NCBI GenBank assembly: GCA_001642005.1
Contig: LWCA01000102.1
Span: forward strand, 1-54,731
Direction of reading: 5' to 3'
Source of the DNA: Intoshia linei
Taxonomy: Eukaryota; Orthonectida; Rhopaluridae
Length of the DNA: 54,731 nucleotides
This document shows positions 49,001-54,731 of the stretch, in pieces. The notes under the pieces are model-generated. The model saw only the letters and a program-made list of their open reading frames with translations, had not been told where the DNA came from and searched no databases. The first letter of the stretch is position 1. Every line of letters begins with the position of its first letter. The position numbers and the translations under genes are program-made.

Positions 49001-49750
49001 GATTGAACATTTTTGTCATATTTAACATTATAATTTATCAAATTTCATCCAATACTGTTGGGTAAATTTTCGATTTGAATATTAAAAAGGTTGAAATTCG
49101 ATATAAGGGTCTTGTTATAAGGGTCATTTTATTAACCATTTTTTGTTCTAGATATTATATGTATTGACCCTTCATGGATTCCTATTTACGCCGTCAACGT
49201 ATGCAAAATTGTTGAAAATAGCAATCAGAAGCCGTATTGGTGTAAAGAAAAACAAGACGTGTACATTAGGGTTCCATCGACATATGGTAACTATCAAAGT
49301 TTAATTTAATTTACATTTATAATTTAGGAAATAACAATTGGAAACTACCTATCGTTAGTATTAAATACCCCCTCAACATGGAACGTTATAGATGGCTAGG
49401 ATATTACCTTTTGAATGGACTAGTTTTTTCTGAATTAACTACATTTGTTAATAAATTGATTCTATTACCAATTTACCTTACCCAACCTTTCAAAAAGTAA
49501 TTTTATAATGATTTCTGTAATTTGAAAAAATTAGAATCGACGACAAATATGTAAATTTTTTACGTAAACTAATTGATGACGAAATAAATTCTAAATTAAA
49601 ACTTGAAATGAAATGGAAAACTGATCCAATTTGTATTTATAGCATTATCTATATTATCAACACTATTTAGATTTGCTTGATGATTATATAGTATGGTTCT
49701 CTTCAGATGTCTACACTGAAATTAAAAAAATGTGGCCACCCCAAATGTGA
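43071..49750 (+). CDS. DHX37: DHX37 (Dhr1) DEAH RNA helicase of 40S biogenesis
   Basis: Nine exons: 43071-45290, 45332-45391, 46526-46688, 46831-46997, 48876-48987, 49152-49286, 49328-49496, 49535-49632, 49671-49750. All phases agree and the total is 1067 residues (human about 1157). Helicase motifs: 'VVISGSTGSGKTTQLPQFLY', 'TEPRRIAAVNMCRRV', 'IIIDEAHERTINTDLL', 'IIMSATL', 'VATNVAETSITINN', 'QRTGRAGRTCPG'. After RecA2 come the winged helix and ratchet, then Dhr1-family blocks 'NIHPSSCTFNQNFEYILYSK', 'DETSKLYIKG', 'WKLPIVSIKYPLNMERY' and the end 'YLLDDYIVWF...KKMWPP', matching the DHX37 C-terminus. Dhr1 removes U3 snoRNA from the pre-40S particle. Its N-terminus is Lys-rich and acidic, as in the family. 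Confidence 0.96.
45430..46260 (+). repeat. Dispersed modular repeat in DHX37 intron 2
   Basis: Blocks 'gaggttttgatcatgaatat', 'tttagaactgttaatttttt', 'ataaacggtaacacaggcat' and 'cattcaattttgtataagta' match the copies at 40930-41300 and, inverted, 50860-51200. The sequence otherwise holds no exon. Confidence 0.6.
47097..47263. mobile_element. hAT-type MITE (167 bp) with perfect 8-bp TSD
   Basis: Ends CAGTGGTTTTCAAC and GTTGAAAACCACTG are perfect inverted repeats. Flanks ctctagag (47089-47096 and 47264-47271) are identical, and that 8-mer is itself a palindrome. In DHX37 intron 4. Confidence 0.92.
47279..48744. repeat. Possible larger hAT-like relic in DHX37 intron 4
   Basis: CAGTGATTCTTAGCCGG begins it, and ccgggaaccactg is the best inverted partner at the far side. 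Flanking 8-mers match poorly. The interior is A/T homopolymer-rich with no transposase recognised. Confidence 0.35.
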
Positions 49751-49896
49751 TTATTATAAATAAAATGTTCTTGTATATTATAGCTTGCAGTATGTCATTA
49801 ATTAGTTCATGTCTTGATATAAACAGTTTTAATTTTATTGGGTATCCTATTTCATGATTGGTATAATCAGTGATCACATATGTTTAGTTTATCGTA

Positions 49897-50738
49897 ATGA
49901 TGTCTTTCTATTCAGAGGTTGTTAAAAAAGGAAGAAATGTAAATGAGATTAAACCTCTCACAATATGTTATTGGAAGGAATTTATGAATAACCCTTCTAT
50001 CATGTACAATTTGTTTCAAAATCTACCCAAAAATTTACGTTATGACTCTGAAAAGGTGAAGGTTATTGGCACTCCGCAGCTCATGATTAAGTAGTTTTAT
50101 TATATTTGTGTATATTTGAAATTTCAGCGAAATATTTGTAACAAACACTCAGGATTTGGATAGAATTAAAGAAAACCTGATTGGCCTACCTATACTAATG
50201 AAGATTTGGGTTAAATTGGATATACATTCGTATTCGCCCGTTGAAATGGAAAGTAATTGAAAAATTAATTTTAATTTATTGTGTTAGCTGATTTGGCACT
50301 ATTGATTGACACTTCGCATCCATATATACAGTGTGATATGGAAAAAGGTCTGAAAGAAATAAAAACGTGCATACAAAAGGGGGAAAAAATTTGCCTGACG
50401 GTATTTATTAGTTGAATGCATGGCCTGTATTAAAAATAAAAATAATGTGCTTTTGAAATTATATTAAGATTATTGTAGATTAATTTCGAACAATCCATTG
50501 ATAAATGGGCTAAATTGGTTTCACCAATCACTTGTTGCACGTTTACTAATTTTAAACAACATCGAGCCAAATTATTCATTACAAATTATACCAAACCTTC
50601 TCAATTTTATCAAAATGTTGTCATTTGGAACTTGATCAACCCAATTTGGTTAATAACGTATCCTTTTTATAAAGTAATTATTTTTTCTCATTCGTTAAAC
50701 ATTTTATAACGCCGTTTCCACAGTTTGAAATGTACTAG
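49897..50738 (+). CDS. Unrecognised five-exon gene directly after DHX37 (213 aa)
   Basis: Exons 49897-50090, 50128-50252, 50288-50400, 50479-50673 and 50724-50738 join in phase, with introns of 35-78 bp; the last exon gives only FEMY and the stop. The protein starts MMSFYSEVVKKGRNVNEIKP, has middle blocks 'LIGLPILMKIWVKLDIHSY' and 'LALLIDTSHPYIQCDMEKGL', and ends in an aromatic, hydrophobic stretch ('WNLINPIWLITYPFYK') too broken by polar residues for a clear membrane helix. No family recognised. Its ATG is 146 bp after the DHX37 stop on the same strand. The tiny last exon is the least certain part; without it the frame runs into intron sequence. Confidence 0.6.
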
Positions 50739-50796
50739 CTTTAATTTAATTAATATAGTTTTCTGGCCACTGAAGGTTAGTGTACAATTTACAATA

Positions 50797-51314
50797 GGGC
50801 TATTCCATTTTGGACTTTTTTTAAAATGTAAAAAAGACATCCTATACTTGTATAAAATTGAATGTATGTGCGAGTTACCGTATATTTAAAATATCAATAG
50901 TCTTAAAATTAAAAAACCCAATTTCTAGTACAGTTTTTTGCAGGTAATGTTTATATCATGTTCATTTTCCGAAATTAAGTCCTTCTGGGTGAAAAACCCA
51001 ATTTGCCCTTTTTTTTTTAAATAAAATCAGTCCAAAAATTAATAAAAATATAAAACCGAAATGCATTTTAAAATAATTAATATTCTCATAAATCTCAGCC
51101 TCAGAAACGTACATTTTTATAGTGAAAACCACAAATTACCCTCTTTTTAAAAATTAAAAAAATCTAAATAAAACAGACGTTTTTTTTGAAAAATACGAAA
51201 ATGTGGTTTTTTTTAACTAAAATGAATGTATATTATTCCGATACAAATTAAATGGGAAACATTACCTATGCACGCCTTTTTTACATTTCAAAAAGGTCGA
51301 AAATGGAATAACCC
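50797..51314. mobile_element. TA-flanked MITE with GGGCTATTCC ends (518 bp) enclosing a modular-repeat copy
   Basis: Left TA|GGGCTATTCCATTTTGGAC and inverted right TA|GGGTTATTCCATTTTCGAC form inverted repeats of roughly 45 bp that extend into 'aaatgtaaaaaag' on both sides. TA lies at 50795-50796 and 51315-51316. The interior (about 50850-51200) is an inverted copy of the dispersed modular repeat ('aaaaacccaatttctagtac', 'gggtgaaaaacccaatttgc'). Confidence 0.8.
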
Positions 51315-51900
51315 TAATGTGTATTATACAATGTAGCCAATAGGTTACCTAACAGTGACCTACCTACCACTAAAAATATTGTTAGGCTGACACTTCCAGT
51401 ATAATATTATGAATCGAATTTTTGGGTGGGTTCAATAGACTACGCTGTTTTATAAATTTTTATAATTTTGAACTATTAAATTTACGTTAAATATTTAGTT
51501 TCATATTAGTTTAAATTTTTTAGTTGTTTAGAAAAATTCGATGCAAGGATGTTGTCATAAAACCTAAAGCTAAAATAGTCAGACGATTTTTTTTCATGGA
51601 AGATCGTATTGTTGAAACTTTTAAATAATGTTTAAATCTAAATTTGTAAAACTTTTATTAAAAATAAGCAAGTGTACATTTTTAATTTTTTAATATTCTT
51701 TAACGTCGGTAGTTATTTGTTCATTAATACCTAGAATTAATATTTACCTTTTTCTGATATTATAAATGTGGCCAGTATTTGATCATTATAATCAGGGGTT
51801 GGAATTCATTGATTGGATACCAAATCAATTATTATTTTCATCAATGAGTTAATTGCTTAAATCTCATAGGAATTTATGCTATTTATGACAATTTGTAGGA

Positions 51901-52062
51901 TTGGACTGTTTTTACTTTATTTTTAATATTATACACACATTCTGTCTAATAAAATTGGACTGTTTTTACTTTATTTTTAATATTATACACACATTCTGTC
52001 TAATAAAATTAAAAAGTTTTAACTTTATTTTTAATATTATACACACATTCTGTCTAATAAAT
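51901..52062 (+). repeat. Tandem repeat, three copies of a 54-bp unit
   Basis: Units start at 51901, 51955 and 52009 (ttggactgtttttactttat, then ttttaatattatacacacat, then tctgtctaataaaa). The third has a diverged start. Single, older copies of the unit occur at 34931-34985 and, inverted, near 11420-11475. Confidence 0.9.
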
Positions 52063-53224
52063 TAAAAAAATGGGATAATAATTGTTTATAAAATTATTTA
52101 CGCAATATTAACAAAAAAATTAAGATGGAATAAATTACTGTAAAGTAAAAAGTAATGTAATATGACGGTTCCACCTGAAACCAGTTTGAAAACCACTCCT
52201 TTAAATGATTAAAGTAGCGAGGGACAAAAAAGATTTGGAATACCTTTAGTAGACACAGAAAAGGAACCTGACTAATAAATGGTCACATTTCTAGTGATTA
52301 GTTAACACTGTTTACTGTAATAATCCAAATCAATTTTTTTTGAAAGTTTTGAATTTTACTGCCTAAAATAAAAATATATCTAATCTAGAATCTAGAATGT
52401 AGAGTAAGAATAGATTATAATCTTTAACCATGGAAAACATTTCATGAGAAAAGATGAAATTTGAGTGGAAGGAATTCATATTAAAAAAGTGAAATTATAT
52501 TATAATAGTAGTCATAATAGTAATATAATATACATGTATGTAATAAAGAAAGTTTCCACGACTTAACTGTCATGCATTATATTAAATTAAATTATTGATT
52601 TATTAGTTATTATTAATGAGATAAAACGACATTCTTTTTAGTTGTACAATTTTTTTATTATGGTATACATGCCATATTAATATAATTATTTAAGTAAATT
52701 CAAAATATACCCACTAACAGGAAATTTAACACTGAATGTATTCTATTATAAAAGTAACATTGTTTAATAATTATATTTCGGGTAAATATCTCGAAATTTG
52801 GACAATATAATAAAATTATGGATAACACGTATCTGCACATTATTTATAACAGGCGTGACAATTTTACTATGATAGTTTGTAGTTTGTCCAATGTACATTG
52901 ACTTTAATATTTATTGATTTTGAACTATTAATATACAAAATATTATATAAAATATAATGCAGATTATATATTAGAGACTTAATTAAAATTTACGTCCTTA
53001 AATTATTATTAAATTTTCTAGTTACTATTAATTAATTAATAATAATTTCATAAAATCATTACTAACATTACTAACTAAAATTAAACTTTAACACGGCATT
53101 TTAAATTAATATTTACTTCCTATTAATTTAAAAAAAATTTATTATAATACGATGTAATATACAATGATACGATATAATGTTTATAATTTAATATATAATA
53201 AAATAGATTTAATTGTTCTTACTT

Positions 53225-53960
53225 ATATCATATCCAGTCCAAGTCCACATTTCAATTACAGTTTTTTCCGAGGGTGTTAGCAAAATAAATTTACAACCTT
53301 CCAAACTCACATCTTACCGGTCAAAAACCCCAATTGTCCTTTTTTTGAAAATCAAACGAGTTGGAGAATTTAAAAAAATGTATACTTTGATACGGATTTT
53401 AAAATCATAAACATTATCATAAATTTAAATTTAAAAAAATTATATTTTCAAAGCCAAAACCACAATTTACCCGTCTTTTTTTAATGAATTTAAAAAAAAA
53501 TTATAGTTGGTACAGTTGTATCCTATTAACACACACAAAAATTTTTAATCCGAATAAGTGACGCTTTCACGGTCAAAAAAGCATTTTAGCACTCATATAT
53601 TTTTTTTCCGAAATATTTTATTAAAACAAAAAATGTGAAATAATTAACATCCGAAAATTAAAAAAAAAGATTATTCGGATAGAGCTTACTCCAGTTGATA
53701 TAAATACAAAAGTTCAACCAGAGAAATCTACGCATTCCCAAAGAAAAATAATTTTTAATATATTGTCAACCAATATTTTTCAAATAATTCGATTAAAATA
53801 AAAATTGAAAATGTGAATATTGATCCCACAATTTCAAAAAAAATGTGCATTGAACGTCTACACATTTCCAATAATATAATAAAAATCTATATAATTCATT
53901 CTTTCGTATTTTTTTTCATTGCTACGCAATTTTTAAATGTTCATTTTCAAAAATTTCAAC
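53225..53960 (-). repeat. Dispersed modular repeat, long inverted copy
   Basis: Reverse complement of the copy at 26720-27560 over most of its length: 'aaactcacatcttaccggtc', 'caattgtccttttttt', 'acacacacaaaaatttttaa', 'atatattttttttccgaaat', 'cattgctacgcaatttttaa'. Open frames over it are chance. Confidence 0.75.
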
Positions 53961-54642
53961 CCCAGAAATCTTCAAAATCAGAAATCTATTTTAAAAAAGA
54001 AATATTTTGACTTTTTGAATTAATTGATCTGCAATGATCTATTTTCAGTCACATCATTACCAGTGACAAAAGTGAGTGATTTGGCCTGATGTTTAAAAAT
54101 AGGACCTAAAACTGTGCATATAACCTGAAACATGTACATTGTACAATTGTACATGATGGTTACATAAAGTCAGAATGTGTATGTTAATTTTAAATTTATA
54201 AAATTACCGACTGTTAAAAAAGATTTTAACAAAATTTTCTAAAGGTAAATTTTATAAATAAATATATTATATCTATAATGTCTATAATTAAATTTATTAA
54301 CTGAAGTGTAATGTTAAAATATGGAAAGATGTAAAATAATTTATTCAAATTTTAAAATTCGTTTAATTCGTTTACCTGTTACAAGTTAATCTAAGTATTA
54401 TTATTGATATATTAATTAATAAATATGATAAAAAGTAAAATATTGAGATATTTTGAAATTATTTTAAGTGGTTTCCAATAATTTTTTTTATTTATTTTTG
54501 TTAGCTAGATTTAAATTCTAACGCCATTATTTGTAAGTATATCCAATAGAGTTTAATTTTCTCAATATTATCATGCGCTGTTATTATTGTTTTAGTCAAT
54601 ATTGGCGTAGTTATGATGTATTCATTTTGAGAATGTAATTTA

Positions 54643-54676
54643 AAATATATATAAAATATATATATATATATATAAG
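54643..54676. repeat. TA-rich microsatellite
   Basis: Runs of TA dinucleotides (tatatataaaatatatatat...) near the right edge. Confidence 0.7.
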
Positions 54677-54731
54677 TATAGTTTATTTTTCAGTATTTAA
54701 TTACCGAAACTATCAGTATTTTCAACAAAAA

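Larger units (their letters stand above)
51315..54731. other. Gene-free right end of the window
   Basis: No coding sequence recognised. Contains the tandem repeat at 51901-52062, a long modular-repeat copy at 53225-53960, and a TA-rich microsatellite near 54643-54676. Confidence 0.5.

Noticed and set aside
51901-52062. Regularly spaced repeat resembling a CRISPR array.
   Set aside because: Simple tandem units with no unique spacers, in animal-type nuclear DNA.
53213-54010. Short plus-strand frames near the right end.
   Set aside because: They overlie the inverted modular repeat, and equivalent copies do not share the frames.

Overview
The window looks like nuclear DNA of an animal. It is very A+T-rich and has spliceosomal introns, standard-code genes and animal gene families (BAZ1B/WSTF-like, MLX-like bHLH, sortilin/VPS10-like, ERCC6/CSB, DDRGK1). 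The proteins are divergent, and many introns are only 35-50 bp long beside kilobase introns full of transposon debris. That suggests a fast-evolving invertebrate. I cannot name the species, and every gene model here is read by eye from splice signals, reading phase and remembered protein families.

Layout. Positions 1-1057 hold a broken pogo/Tigger-type DNA transposon (minus strand), followed at 1074-4005 by a decayed Ty3/gypsy element. The last three exons of ABCE1 (4570-5147, plus) are followed only 79 bp later by a BAZ1B/WSTF-like chromatin gene (5227-11102, plus). Next come DDRGK1 (12472-15562, minus), an unrecognised acidic-protein gene (16758-17732), an orphan terminal exon (18411-18593), the C-terminal part of a sortilin-like receptor (18875-19599), and the last two exons of an MLX-like bHLH gene (20309-22231, minus). 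A Tc1-type transposon lies at 22541-23938. Part of a cyclic-nucleotide-binding-domain gene spans 25862-28932. A long single-exon orphan ORF lies at 30084-31979, and a deleted LTR element with 108-110 bp LTRs at 32461-34160. The right part is the gene-rich core: ERCC6/CSB (35499-38701, plus), AK6 (38786-42788, minus), DHX37 (43071-49750, plus) and an unrecognised five-exon gene (49897-50738, plus). From 50739 to the end I see only repeats.

Working relationships. AK6 (yeast Fap7) and DHX37 (yeast Dhr1) are both maturation factors of the small ribosomal subunit. Here they are divergently arranged with 282 bp between start codons, which suggests a shared promoter. AK6 and ERCC6 converge with 84 bp between stop codons. 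ABCE1 (ribosome recycling) and the BAZ1B-like gene are tandem and nearly abutting, as are DHX37 and the orphan gene after it; either pair could be operon-like.

The non-genic DNA is dominated by DNA-transposon relics (hAT, Tc1/mariner, pogo-like, palindromic MITEs), several with intact target-site duplications. There is also a dispersed, internally repetitive non-coding repeat of unknown class, with about ten copies in both orientations. I saw no tRNA, rRNA or CRISPR array.
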